A stretch of DNA of 64,000 nt from Proteobacteria bacterium UBA981 (GCA_002292285.1 DBBP01000027.1:107298-171297); one strand, 5' to 3'; shown: positions 53,542 through 63,940, counted from the stretch's first letter. A program made the numbers and translations. Notes: a model not told the origin generated them from the letters alone.

Positions 53542-55899
53542 ATGACGTTCGAAACAATCGTTATCCTCATCGTTGCCCTGCCGCTTCTCGCGGCGCTGGC
53601 CAATGGTGCACACCTGCTCGCCGGCGAAAAAATGTGGGGTTGGCGCACCACCCAGCGGATTACCTGTAGCGCCGCCTTCCTCTCGTTCATAGGCAGCGTC
53701 TGGGTATTTACCCGAGTCATAGCTGACCCCACGCCGCGCGAAGTCACCGCCTACGAGTGGATGGTCTCCGGCGATTTGGCAGTGGACGTCGCCTTCCTAA
53801 TCGACCCGCTTTCGGCCGTCATGATGCTGCTGGTTACCGGGTTCAGCTTCATGATCGCCATGTTCTCGCGCAACTACCTGCACGGCGATTTCAGCTTTAC
53901 ACGCTATTTCGCGGTCTTGGGGTTGTTCGTGTTCGCCATGCTGGTGCTGGTCATGAGCAACAACTTCGTGATGCTGTTCCTTGGCTGGGAATCGGCCGGG
54001 CTGTGTTCCTACCTGCTAATCGGCCACTACTACGACCGGATAGCCGCAGCGCGCGCCGGCACGCAAGCTTTCCTCATGAATCGCGTCGGCGACGCCGGTT
54101 TCCTGATGGGTATATTTCTGATCTTCCAAAACTTCGGTTCGGTCGAATACGCCACGGTATTTGCCAACGCGGCGAGTCTGGACCGCGCGTCGGCAAACGC
54201 AATTTGTCTGTGCCTGTTGCTTGGCGCAATCGGTAAATCGGCGCAGCTTCCGCTTGGCACATGGCTGGCGAAAGCGATGGAAGGACCGACGCCTTCCTCC
54301 GCGCTGTCCTATGCAGCGACGATGGTGACCGCGGGCGTTTACCTGCTGGTCCGCGCCCACTCACTTTACGATCAAGCGCCGGAGGCCATGGCGGTGGTGA
54401 CCATCGTCGGTGCGCTCACTGCCGCCTATGGCGCGACCGTCGGCCTGGCGTTGACCGACATTAAGGGCATTCTTGCGATCTCGTCCACAACCCAGCTCGG
54501 CCTGATGTTTGTCGCCTGCGGTCTGGGGGCCTACCCGGTTGCGATGTTCCATCTCGTGACGCACGCGTTGTTTAAAACTTATCTGTTCCTGACAGCGCCC
54601 TCGATTCTGCATTATTTCCATCTCTTTCCTGAGCCCGATGCTGCCGACGCGAAGAACTCGCCGGTACCGGTCGGCTACTGGCTTGTGCTGATTGGCTCGG
54701 TAGGCATCGCCGCGTATCCCTTTGCCATGGCATGGTCCGAGGACCAGGCTGCCGGTGGCCTTGCGGCGTCTTACTACGTGTTGATGGCGGCTGGTGCTAT
54801 GGCCCTGTTTGTCGCTTTGTATTTCGTGCTGACCATTGCGCACCGCATCTTTAACCACGGTCACAGTGCGAACACGTCGGCGCCTTTCGTTGTTTCAGTA
54901 ATCGGCGTCGCACTCGCGATCGTCTCGGGGGTCTGGTTTGGCATCCTGCCGGGCGGCATGCCCGGCACCTGGTTCGCAGACTACCTGGCCCCGATTGTGA
55001 CGGTGAGCCCAACGGTGGCTAGCCAGTCAGTGTTGAGCTACGCCGTGATTGCCGCGCTTTCGCTGCTGTTCGTGTCGGCATGGACAACGGCGAACTACAT
55101 GGACCGTTTCAAACCCGAGATGCCAGGAACAGTGCTGCTCAAGGCACGCGGTTTGTACAACCTTGCGCTGCACCGCTTCTATCTTGATGAGTGCTACCGC
55201 AAGTACGTGGTGGATCCGACCATGTGGCTCGGCAAACTCTTCGATCGCTTTGACACTCAAATTATCGATCGCGTAGTAGGCGCACCGGTTCCCGCGCAGC
55301 GCATCCACGGCGCCGCCGCGACATGGGAGTCCTACTATCTTGCCACCCAGACGTCGGCCGGTGCCGGCTCGGTCCCGCAACATAGTGGTGGCATGCTCGA
55401 CTGGTTGACCCGAGTAAGCGCGAGCCATCCGGTTCGCGAGGAGAACGAAGTAGCAGCGCGCGAGCCCAACGTCGACGGCGCTGCGGCCCTCCCGACAGGG
55501 CCCACGCGAATTTTTGAACAAGCGCTTGTCTCGCGCGGTGCCGGCGTTACAGACAGCAAGGTTTCGGTCGCGTTGCACACGTCGCAGGTGTTGGAGAAGG
55601 GCACCATGTCCGGCGCCGCCGGTGCGATTGGCGCATTGACCGATGTTACCGCCTCGGTATCGGGGTGGGTTGAACGAGCCGCCGGTGTGATTGGCGTATT
55701 GACCGACGTTGCGGCGTGGGTATCCAGCTGGGTTGAACGAAATGTATTCGATATCGGCGTAACTGACGGCGTACCGCAAGGCAGCGGTGTTTTGGGTAAG
55801 GCGTTCAACAAGATTGAGGAAACGATCGCCCGACCATGGGTCTCTAATACTATTCTTGCTGCCGCGATTCTGGCGTCATTTTGGGGCGCGACGCCATGA
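53542..55899 (+). CDS. NuoL/DabB-like antiporter-type subunit with duplicated C-terminal segment
   Basis: A 785-residue membrane subunit of the NuoL/MrpA class, the type to which DabB belongs. The TM5 glutamate is in LFLGWESAGLCSYLLIG and the lysine of TM7 in GAIGKSAQLPLGTWLAKAMEGP. After about residue 560 it extends as in NuoL, but the tail (residues about 690-735) holds two near-identical 21-residue units (IGALTDVTASVSGWVERAAG and VIGVLTDVAAWVSSWVERN). It starts 18 bases after the dabA-like stop, and its stop overlaps the next ATG by four bases. It is the best candidate for the DabB role. Confidence 0.88.
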   Translation: MTFETIVILIVALPLLAALANGAHLLAGEKMWGWRTTQRITCSAAFLSFIGSVWVFTRVIADPTPREVTAYEWMVSGDLAVDVAFLIDPLSAVMMLLVTGFSFMIAMFSRNYLHGDFSFTRYFAVLGLFVFAMLVLVMSNNFVMLFLGWESAGLCSYLLIGHYYDRIAAARAGTQAFLMNRVGDAGFLMGIFLIFQNFGSVEYATVFANAASLDRASANAICLCLLLGAIGKSAQLPLGTWLAKAMEGPTPSSALSYAATMVTAGVYLLVRAHSLYDQAPEAMAVVTIVGALTAAYGATVGLALTDIKGILAISSTTQLGLMFVACGLGAYPVAMFHLVTHALFKTYLFLTAPSILHYFHLFPEPDAADAKNSPVPVGYWLVLIGSVGIAAYPFAMAWSEDQAAGGLAASYYVLMAAGAMALFVALYFVLTIAHRIFNHGHSANTSAPFVVSVIGVALAIVSGVWFGILPGGMPGTWFADYLAPIVTVSPTVASQSVLSYAVIAALSLLFVSAWTTANYMDRFKPEMPGTVLLKARGLYNLALHRFYLDECYRKYVVDPTMWLGKLFDRFDTQIIDRVVGAPVPAQRIHGAAATWESYYLATQTSAGAGSVPQHSGGMLDWLTRVSASHPVREENEVAAREPNVDGAAALPTGPTRIFEQALVSRGAGVTDSKVSVALHTSQVLEKGTMSGAAGAIGALTDVTASVSGWVERAAGVIGVLTDVAAWVSSWVERNVFDIGVTDGVPQGSGVLGKAFNKIEETIARPWVSNTILAAAILASFWGATP

Positions 55900-57482
55900 C
55901 CCTGACTGAGATACCCGCGCTACAACAGCTTGGTTTTCCGGTACTGAGCACCCTGATATTCCTCCCGCTAGTGGCCGCGCTGTTATTGCGGGTTATCCAG
56001 GATCGCAAAACTGCCTATTCGCTCGCGCTGGGTGTGAGCATCGCCGAACTCGCGCTAGCCGTACTGGTGTGGGTGCGTTTTACCCCGAATGTTTCCGACA
56101 TGCAGTTTGTCGAGCATCTGCCGTTGATACCGGCACTCGGATTCAGCTACCACCTGGGCGTAGACGGCATCAGCGTATTATTCCTGCCGGCCACCGCGCT
56201 CCTCGGTGTGCTCGCGGTGCTGTATGCCGAAACCAGCTCGCGCGAAGATGCTGGCGGTTACCTCTCAGCGATGCTGATGTTTGAAGGCATCATGATCGGC
56301 GCGTTCGCAGCGCTCGATTTGCTGATGTTCTGGTTCTGGTTTGTTGCCGAGTTGTACCCAAGCTGGTTGCTCATCACACGCTGGGGCACGGGCGAGAAAC
56401 GCTTCGAAGCTGCGCGCGCCTACGTCACAATGATGCTCGGTGGTTCGATGGCGATGCTGGTTGGCATGATCATGCTGGCCACCTGCTACGCCAGTGTGAC
56501 CGGCAGCAGCGTGACTTTCGATTACGTGCAACTCCTTGGCGCCGAAATCCCGGCGCCGGCCCAGGCAACGATGTTCTTTCTAATCTGCATCGGCCTTGCC
56601 GTGAAGGCACCAATCTTCCCGCTGCACACGTGGATGCCCAAAGTACTGGAGCAGGGCCCGATAGTCGGTATGAGCATCTTTCTGGTCGGCATCAAATTGG
56701 GTACTTACGGACTATTGCGCTTTGCCATTCCGCTGTTCCCGCAAGCGGCGGCAGAATGGTTCTGGCTGCTCGCCATGCTAGGCGTGATTGGCATTGTCTA
56801 TGGTGCGCTCATCGCACTGGTACAGACGAATCTGCGCCGGTTGCTCGCCTTCGCCAGCCTGAGCCACGTAGGCGTTGTGATGCTCGGCCTATTTTCGCTC
56901 AATTTCGAGGGCTTCCAGGGCGGACTGATGCAGATGCTCAATCTGGGCGTCACCGGCGCCGGCCTGTTCTTTCTTGCGGGTTTCCTGTTCCAGCGCGTAG
57001 GCCAACCTGATCTGCGCAGCATGGGCGGCGTGCAGGAATCTGCGCCCTACCTCGCCATGGCTTTCCTGATCATCGGCCTGGCCGGCGTCGGTATGCCCGG
57101 CACCAGTGGCTTTAATGGCGAGCACTTGATCATACTGGGCGCGTACAAGGTCACTCCGTGGATGGCAGGCGCTGCGGGTCTCGGGACCATGCTCTCGGCA
57201 AGTTATTTCCTCTGGTATTACCAGCAGGCTTTTCTCGGCGATGCCCGTGACGCCAAAGGGCCGGTTGCGGGTGATCTTGGCAAACGCGAGCTCGGAATCG
57301 CAGGTACCTTAATCGCTTTCGTTATCGTCATCGGCATGTACCCCACGCCCTTCTTGAACACCATGAACGGCTCGCTGCGCGCGATCGAAGCGCACGTGAA
57401 CAAAGCGACCGCGCTGGCGCAGACCAAACCCGTTACTTCGCCAGCAGGTCGCGTTGCCTACGCGGCCACGGAAGAGCAATAG
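55896..57482 (+). CDS. NuoM-like antiporter-type subunit, second copy, displaced TM5 glutamate
   Basis: A 528-residue complex I-type membrane subunit. The start ATG overlaps the NuoL-like stop (ATGA), implying translational coupling. The TM7/TM8 lysines are kept (AVKAPIFPLHTWMPKVLEQGP, VGIKLGTYGLLR). In TM5 the normal FWE..LVP block reads WFWFVAELYPSWLL: the glutamate is two positions later than in NuoM. C-terminal GFNGEHLIILGAY is as in NuoM. It should form one of four antiporter-like channels of this cluster. Confidence 0.87.
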   Translation: MTLTEIPALQQLGFPVLSTLIFLPLVAALLLRVIQDRKTAYSLALGVSIAELALAVLVWVRFTPNVSDMQFVEHLPLIPALGFSYHLGVDGISVLFLPATALLGVLAVLYAETSSREDAGGYLSAMLMFEGIMIGAFAALDLLMFWFWFVAELYPSWLLITRWGTGEKRFEAARAYVTMMLGGSMAMLVGMIMLATCYASVTGSSVTFDYVQLLGAEIPAPAQATMFFLICIGLAVKAPIFPLHTWMPKVLEQGPIVGMSIFLVGIKLGTYGLLRFAIPLFPQAAAEWFWLLAMLGVIGIVYGALIALVQTNLRRLLAFASLSHVGVVMLGLFSLNFEGFQGGLMQMLNLGVTGAGLFFLAGFLFQRVGQPDLRSMGGVQESAPYLAMAFLIIGLAGVGMPGTSGFNGEHLIILGAYKVTPWMAGAAGLGTMLSASYFLWYYQQAFLGDARDAKGPVAGDLGKRELGIAGTLIAFVIVIGMYPTPFLNTMNGSLRAIEAHVNKATALAQTKPVTSPAGRVAYAATEEQ

Positions 57483-57485
57483 GGA

Positions 57486-59093
57486 ATGAAAGAAATCTTG
57501 GCCGCCGACCAGCTAGGCTTTCCGCTGCTCAGCGCACTCGTTGTGCTACCGATCGCAATTGCAATTTTGCTGCAATGTCTGCGCAGCGAAAGCGCACAAC
57601 GCCAAGCGGCTGTCGGCGGGGCAATCCTGGAGCTCGCGCTGGCGGTGTTCTTAGTCATTGAGTTCGTGCCTGGCACGGCCGATATTCAGTTCGTTGAACG
57701 GATGACATGGATGCCCGGCCTCGGTGCATCACTGCACTTCGGGGTGGACGGCATAAGCGTCTTATTCGTGCCACTGACCGCGCTCGTTTTTCTGATGACG
57801 CTGATCTGTTCACCACCTGCCGGCGGGCGCAGCAGCGGGCGCTTCTACCTGACCTGCATCATGTTGTTCGAAGCCATCACCATGGGCATTTTCGTTTCAC
57901 TCGATCTGCTCTCCTTTTTTGTGTTCTGGGAGCTGGCGCTGCTCCCGTCCTACTTTCTCGTCCGACTCTGGGGGGTGGGGCCGCAACGTCAATACGCCGC
58001 CATGAAATACGTCATGTACATGCTGGTCGGATCGGCGCCGCTGCTGATCGCGATCATCATGCTCAATCTTAATTACCAAGATGCTGTCGCGGCCGGTAAC
58101 GCGGTCGCCGGGCAAGGCTTCGACTTCCTGAGCTTAATGAACGTGCCGATCAACCCTGAGAACCAGACCCTGCTGTTCTTCCTGATGCTCGCCGCATTCG
58201 CGGTCAAGGGTCCAGTGCCGCCGTTCCATACCTGGATGCCAACGATGCTCATGGAAGGTCCGATCGGCATGGCGATAGTACTGGTCGGTCTTAAACTCGG
58301 CACTTACGGCATGCTGCGTTTTGTTATTCCAATCATGCCTGAGGCGAGTTACGAGTGGTCCAGTCTGATGACCTGGCTCGGTGCGGCGAGCGTGCTCTAC
58401 GGCGGCGCCATCGCGCTGGTGCAATCCAATCTGCGCCGTCTGATGGCTTTTGCAAGCGTCAGCCACGTTGGCCTGATGGTGCTCGGTCTGTTCTCACTGA
58501 ACATGCAAAGCGTCCAGGGCAGTTTGATCCTGATGCTGCATGTCGGTCTGACCTCAACCGTGTTGATGTTTCTGGTCGGCGGGCTTCTTTGGCGCACGGG
58601 CTCAAGTGAATTGTCTGCATTCGGCGGCATCGCCCGCCAAGCGCCGCGTCTCGCAGCCGCCTTCTTCGTTATGGGCATTGCCTCTATTGGCATGCCCGGC
58701 ACCAGCGGTTTCCTCGGCGAGTTCATGGTGCTCATCGGCTCGTCGTTACGCGACTGGCGAGTCGCTGCGGTGGCCGTGCTCGGCGTGATCTTAAGTGCCG
58801 GCTATTTTCTCTGGTATTACGAGCGCGCCTTCTTCGGCCCGCCGGGGAAAAACGCTTTTAAACTGAGCGACCTCATGCCACGCGAGTTTGCGCTGGCTGC
58901 TGTCATGATAGCGCTGGTATTTTGGGTCGGAATCTATCCGGCGCCGTTCCTGAGAATCACCGGTGCTTCGGTGGCAGCACTGGTTGAACATATCGAACGA
59001 AGAGCCGTTCTACCAACGCAGGCTGGCATCATCGAAGAAAGTGACGTCGCTCGGTTGGAGGCGCACAGTGATCAGCATGAAGAGGTCCGATAA
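57486..59093 (+). CDS. NuoM-like antiporter-type subunit, third copy
   Basis: A 535-residue complex I-type membrane subunit, three bases after the previous stop. The TM5 glutamate is canonical (FFVFWELALLPSYFLVRLWG), with lysines in FAVKGPVPPFHTWMPTMLMEGP and VGLKLGTYGMLR. Its N terminus (ADQLGFPLLSALVVLPIAIA, then GVDGISVLFVPLTAL) closely parallels the second copy, suggesting an internal gene duplication within the operon. It is the last gene; the spacer after it shows no clear terminator. Confidence 0.87.
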   Translation: MKEILAADQLGFPLLSALVVLPIAIAILLQCLRSESAQRQAAVGGAILELALAVFLVIEFVPGTADIQFVERMTWMPGLGASLHFGVDGISVLFVPLTALVFLMTLICSPPAGGRSSGRFYLTCIMLFEAITMGIFVSLDLLSFFVFWELALLPSYFLVRLWGVGPQRQYAAMKYVMYMLVGSAPLLIAIIMLNLNYQDAVAAGNAVAGQGFDFLSLMNVPINPENQTLLFFLMLAAFAVKGPVPPFHTWMPTMLMEGPIGMAIVLVGLKLGTYGMLRFVIPIMPEASYEWSSLMTWLGAASVLYGGAIALVQSNLRRLMAFASVSHVGLMVLGLFSLNMQSVQGSLILMLHVGLTSTVLMFLVGGLLWRTGSSELSAFGGIARQAPRLAAAFFVMGIASIGMPGTSGFLGEFMVLIGSSLRDWRVAAVAVLGVILSAGYFLWYYERAFFGPPGKNAFKLSDLMPREFALAAVMIALVFWVGIYPAPFLRITGASVAALVEHIERRAVLPTQAGIIEESDVARLEAHSDQHEEVR

Positions 59094-59222
59094 CAACTGA
59101 CGCGAGCGGCTTCGGCGAGAACGGAGCGGTGTCGTTGGTGGCGCAGCCGCAATTCGCCATTTAGGAAGTTCGTCCGGTCGAACGCCTTGATGCGAATGCG
59201 TTTCCGAGAGCCGCGCCTGGAC

Positions 59223-61970
59223 TTATTGAGAAGGTGTCTGTGAAGTTTTGGCAGCTCCGCTGTTTTCGTCTCGCGCGTCGTCGCCGAACCAGCGGTATTT
59301 GATGTTTCCGATCAAGCCCGAGATAGGCCGGGTGACCCCGCCTTTTAACGCGGCATCGCTGGCCGTCGAGACGATGGATTCAAGGTTCGAGGTATTGTTA
59401 ATCGCGCTGCCTGTGAAGCGAATTTGCGGACCCTTCCAGTAATTTTTTTCGTCGCGAGTGTCCTGTAAGAGATTGAGGTCGTACATGATGGCCGCACCGC
59501 GGCCGAGAAAATTGAGCTGGCCTTCGAGCTCTAACGGACTGCTCGCCACATCGACGCCGGGCTGATACTGAATACCCCCGGTTGCAGTCATACGCAATTC
59601 TTTATTACGCACTTCGTAGCGTTCGACTTCGATGTCTTTCGAGAGTCCGCGGATAAGGTGTACGTCAATCTCGTCGTAGTCGATGACTTTTATGTACTCG
59701 GCCAGGCGCGCGGCGGCACCCAGTCCGAACAGGCCTGTAGGTACATACGAGATCCCCTCGCCAACTTTACCAAGAAGCTCTGTGCTGCCGGCGACCATGG
59801 CGCTATCCGGATTCAGGAGTCGGAACTGGCCATCTTCGCTGCGAAGTTGCACGTCGAACGAAAGACGATTGCGATACTCACCAACGTTGGGTGATTGCCC
59901 GCTTGCTTGCAAATGCATGTTAAACAGACCGACGGCACGTGGCGTCGACTCGGGCTCGAGTTCCTGTTGGAAGGTAGCCAGATCGAAATCCTCAATGCTC
60001 CCGTTCATAACCAGCGAGTACGGTTCCGTTCCGGGCGTGAACGACAGAGCGATATCAAGCTTCATCGGACTTTCGTGAAAATGACTTTCAAAGCCGCTTA
60101 ACTCGAGCTTGTCTGATGCCAACTCAATGCGACCATTGATGTCACGAATGATCAGGAACTCCGTGTAGTGCAGCTGATCGATACTGAGGTCTGTGACCGT
60201 CGTGTAAGGAATGAGATCCCAGAACGCCTGCTCATCTGGCTCGAGATTCCCGTTCTCGATCGCTACAGTCGGAGTCAACTCTGCATCTTTTTCTTCAGCG
60301 CCAGTCGGCACCGCTTGTTCCGGCGCGATTTCGCTTATAAAACTCAGTAGGTCGTTCAGGTACAGGGCGGTGCTTGTAAGCGACGTGTGGAGCACGTTTT
60401 CGTCGTTTTCCTGTGGTGCGTAATCTACGTTCACGGCCATATCAGAAGTCCCGGTAACGCCCACAATCGCCAGCGGACCAGTGACCGAGAAACCGCCATC
60501 AGAGACCAGGCTCCCGCGGACATCGATGGTCAGATGGTCGATCGGCAACTTGCTACCGGCCATCAGCTGATCAATACGCACGGTTGAAATCAGATCGTGT
60601 TCGCTTGTGAGGGCGACGTCTGCGTTCAACGCGCCGCTCAACATACGGTGCCCTGGCATGATCTGCAGTTGTTCAAGCATCACGGGCAACTGCACCGTCA
60701 GTGCCGCCTTCATGTTCTTTAGCGATGGCTGTTCAGCGCTGTTTTGCACTGTCGCGCTCAATTGCAGACCGATTGCTTCGAGCTCGGCCTTCTCGACAAA
60801 GCTCAAACTGGCTGGAGCCAGGGCGAAGACAAGCTCGTCGGCCGACAAGGTGGTCTTCAAGGTGGCGCTCAGATTAACCGGTGGCGCGATTTCACCTTCT
60901 TCACCGCTGATGCGAATGTTCCGCACGGTCAGGCTCTCTGTACTTTCGAAACGCAGGGAACCATCGGCAGAGGTAAGCACAGCACGCCCATTGGCGTCGC
61001 CGAACGAAACCCCATACTCACTGAGCATGCCGGCAAATGGACCGGGCGTCAGGTCATTAACGTTGAGCGAGAGTTGGCCGCGCGCCCGGCCAAGTTCAGA
61101 TTGACCAGCGTCAAGGGCCGTCTGGATATGGATGCCGGAATCTGTTGCCAGCGACACGCGCGGTTGCTCGTCGTCGTAGTACACGTTTGCCTTAAGGCGA
61201 CTGATATCAATCCCGGACTCGCTGTATTCAAGGCGGTATTCGGCATCGAGGCTAAGTCGGCCATCGAGTGTCGCCTCGAGTTGTTCAGCGATGACCGGTT
61301 GTTGCGCCACGGCTTCAATATCAATACTGATCTTCCCACTTGCTGCGAGCGCAGTCGTGTCGGCCTCGTTTAGCGTAACGACACCTCGACCACTAACGAG
61401 TGTGTTGCCAGCGCTCGAAACTCGCAGTCCTTTGTAGCCGATGCGGGTGCCCGATTCGGTCAACACTACGTTAGGGCTAACCCTGATATCGAGGTTGTTC
61501 AGCGTGCGGTTACTGCCGGTAGTCAGGTTGAAGTTACGCAGACGCAAGGGCTTGCTCGCTTTGATAACCGGTTCGCCGGCCGGTGCCACCGACAGGATGA
61601 ATTCGGCGCTTGTAAGTCTGCCCGCTACTCCCATGTCCGGTATGAAGGCGGAAAACCAATCGAGCTCGATGGCAGAAATCGCGAGACGCGCGATATCGCC
61701 ACGGGCATTTTCGAAGGTCTCGTTTGCCGCCGGAAGAGGTTGCAACAAGGCGGCCTGCAATAATTGGGTGCCGTCAGCTTCGGTGATGCTGGCATTGAGG
61801 GCTGTAACCTGTGTTTTCGTTTCGCCCTGACGAACGATAGTGTTCAGATCAAGTTTGAGATGCTCGGGAATTTTCAAATCCGTCAGCGCCACGACATTCA
61901 ATAACGAAATCAGTTCATGAACAGCGAATTCGCCGTTTAGCGCTGCAATTGTATTTCCCGCTTGCGAACC
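59223..61970 (-). pseudogene. AsmA-like protein, C-terminal part after an in-frame TAA
   Basis: About 915 codons in the same frame as the upstream 530-codon piece and separated from it only by a TAA (61971-61973). The sequence reads on directly after it: GSQAGNTIAALNGEFAVHEL, then ISLLNVVALTDLKIPEHLKL. This is the repeating beta-strand pattern of AsmA-like/DUF748 bridge proteins, ending in the family's C-terminal region (GLFGLGAAARLAEYIKVIDYDEI, then FLGRGAAIMYDLNLLQ). The only start near its beginning is TTG at 61901 without a ribosome site. Either the gene is broken or the stop is read through. Intact members are very large inner-membrane-anchored periplasmic proteins involved in lipid transport to the outer membrane. 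Confidence 0.75.
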
Positions 61971-63563
61971 TTAGAAAAAGACCGTGGCCTGCGCTTGCAG
62001 ACTCGCGAGTTCCGTGTCGCCGGAGAGCGCTTTCAGGTCGTCCAGTGTGACTTGCAAAGACGCCCGGTCGTAATGGAACGACGGATTCACCCGTGCCTCT
62101 AGTTTGTCGACGATAATTTGGTCATCCGCGACAATGCTCAACTGTTCAATCTGCAGTGCGCGCTGCGGCGTGAGATGCAAAACGGCGTTTTCGTCGGTTG
62201 AAATACTGAAGCCACCGGTTAATAAGCCGGCGGTGATTTCCTGGTCAGCGAGAAGGAAATTAAACCAGCGCAGCGGGATCCCCGGCAGATCGAATTCCAA
62301 TAGAACGACATCCTGGTGCAGGAAACCGTCGACATCGTTCAGTGGAATCTGCAGATCGTCGGTAAGTCGTGCGGAGAGCGCACGTGAGTTCGCATCATCA
62401 CTCACGCGACCGTCGAGTTGAGTGACCCGAATTTCTGCGTTCGGAAGTAAATAAATATGCAGGTCATTGTGCAGCGTCAGGAGCTGCGGCACCGCCTCGC
62501 TGGCAGCGAGGTCCCGTAAATCGTCAACCGTAAAGTCACTGGCAATCGTAATATCGCCGGTCAGCGCCGCGATGTTGAAATTGAGACTCCCGCTTAAATT
62601 CTGCGTGAACGCCGGTATCGATTGCTCGCCGACGTAGCGCTGCGCAAGGCGCTCGTTGGTTTCCAGCTCGTAAGTGCCGGAAAATTCGCCGAGATTGCCG
62701 TCGTAGGTCCCATCGAGCGTGGTTAACATGCGGTCCAGACCGTTGCCGTCAAACTGTTCGAGCGTGATCTGGACGGATTCTGGCGACAGGCACGCGGCCG
62801 TCGGTTCGTCCGTCATAGTTTCCGGATCAGCGGCGCAATGCGACTCACCCCGCTCATCGCCGGATGCTTTCACCAACACATCGAGCGATAGCACTTCCGG
62901 TTCGGGCAGCCCCACCAGCGCCGCATTAATATCGGTCAGCACGCGCAATGACGCGAATCGCCCGCCGCTAAGCTGGGCAAAGGAGACCGTTGCGTCCGAA
63001 GTCACGGTGCCAAAATTGTCGCCACCTTCGAAGCGGCTGCGTAGTTTGAGAGAGCCGCTCGCGTCAGGTTCGATGTCCCCGCCTGATAACGTGAAGTCAA
63101 CTCGTTGTTGGTTCGGCAACGCAATGTTCGCGCTGACGTCGGCGCTCCCCAGGATGAAGCCGAGCCCGTGGTCGAGTGCATTGAGAAGTCCTGGGAAAAC
63201 CGTATCAGTCGGTTCGCCCGGCGGTGGTTTGAACTCGGAACCGTCAATCTCTGCGCCGCGTACGACGAGTAATTTGATATTCGCGTTCCCGAACAGCAGC
63301 GAAGAAACGCAATAGCTCAGGCGCGTCTCGGGCAAGCTGAATTGGCCACCAGCGTAACTAAATTCAAGGCCGTCAATTGCGACCGACCAGGGGGTGATGT
63401 GGATAGATTCAAGACTCAGCGAGTCCATCAGCGGCGCGACGTGGTCGAGCACCATTTTTCGTTGAAAAGCGGGATGGAATAGCGTACCCGTCACCATCAA
63501 TAAGAGCACCACCAGGGCCAGCGCTATAGCGTTACGGGGGCGCTTCAGACTTCTTAGTTTCAT
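61971..63563 (-). CDS. AsmA-like protein, N-terminal part ending at an in-frame TAA
   Basis: A 530-codon frame starting with a membrane anchor (AIALALVVLLLMVTGTLFH, residues 12-30) followed by AsmA/DUF748-like beta repeats (LESIHITPWSVAIDGLEFSY, FSLPETRLSYCVSSLLFGN). It ends at TAA in the middle of a repeat unit (LQAQATVFF), and the frame continues beyond as the next entry; together they would make about 1446 residues. A cysteine-bearing insert lies at about residues 232-255. The N-terminal product could still fold, but it would lack most of the hydrophobic groove. Confidence 0.75.
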   Translation of the reverse strand: MKLRSLKRPRNAIALALVVLLLMVTGTLFHPAFQRKMVLDHVAPLMDSLSLESIHITPWSVAIDGLEFSYAGGQFSLPETRLSYCVSSLLFGNANIKLLVVRGAEIDGSEFKPPPGEPTDTVFPGLLNALDHGLGFILGSADVSANIALPNQQRVDFTLSGGDIEPDASGSLKLRSRFEGGDNFGTVTSDATVSFAQLSGGRFASLRVLTDINAALVGLPEPEVLSLDVLVKASGDERGESHCAADPETMTDEPTAACLSPESVQITLEQFDGNGLDRMLTTLDGTYDGNLGEFSGTYELETNERLAQRYVGEQSIPAFTQNLSGSLNFNIAALTGDITIASDFTVDDLRDLAASEAVPQLLTLHNDLHIYLLPNAEIRVTQLDGRVSDDANSRALSARLTDDLQIPLNDVDGFLHQDVVLLEFDLPGIPLRWFNFLLADQEITAGLLTGGFSISTDENAVLHLTPQRALQIEQLSIVADDQIIVDKLEARVNPSFHYDRASLQVTLDDLKALSGDTELASLQAQATVFF

Positions 63564-63940
63564 TACGTATGTGTTTCAGATCAGGTTCAGATTATTTCGA
63601 TGATCTACAGCTGGAATAGAACGGCCCGCGATTCCAAAACGCTGGCACAAAGCAAGCAGCCTTCCGGCCATCATCGCTATCGGTCATTGGGTGGGAAAGA
63701 ATTTCAGCATGACTATTGACGAGACTAACGCCTGGCGGGTTGGCGAGCGCGTTAGTGTGCTGGGGATCGGCTTCTGTGTACAGATATCCGCAATGACCTG
63801 AGCGGATTTGGATGAGTCCGTTTAAGTCTGCGGCTGCGCATTACGGGCGCGGCCAGGGAGGGTCTCGAACCGCCCCGACCGTCGGTCGGTGGTTCTCGCA
63901 GTCGTCGAGCTTCGCTACGGGAAACGGCGCGTTACAAAAA
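63564..63940. other. Spacer between AsmA-like gene and tRNA-Met
   Basis: About 377 bases with no gene I can support. It holds the AsmA-like promoter and, at 63875-63889, a 15-base palindrome (CCGACCG-T-CGGTCGG) close to the tRNA 3' end. Confidence 0.4.

Noticed and set aside
63845..63890. Sequence resembling a T-arm (reverse strand GGTTCGAGACC) near the tRNA-Met gene, possibly a decayed tRNA
   Set aside because: The stem has mismatches and no anticodon arm or acceptor partner is visible.
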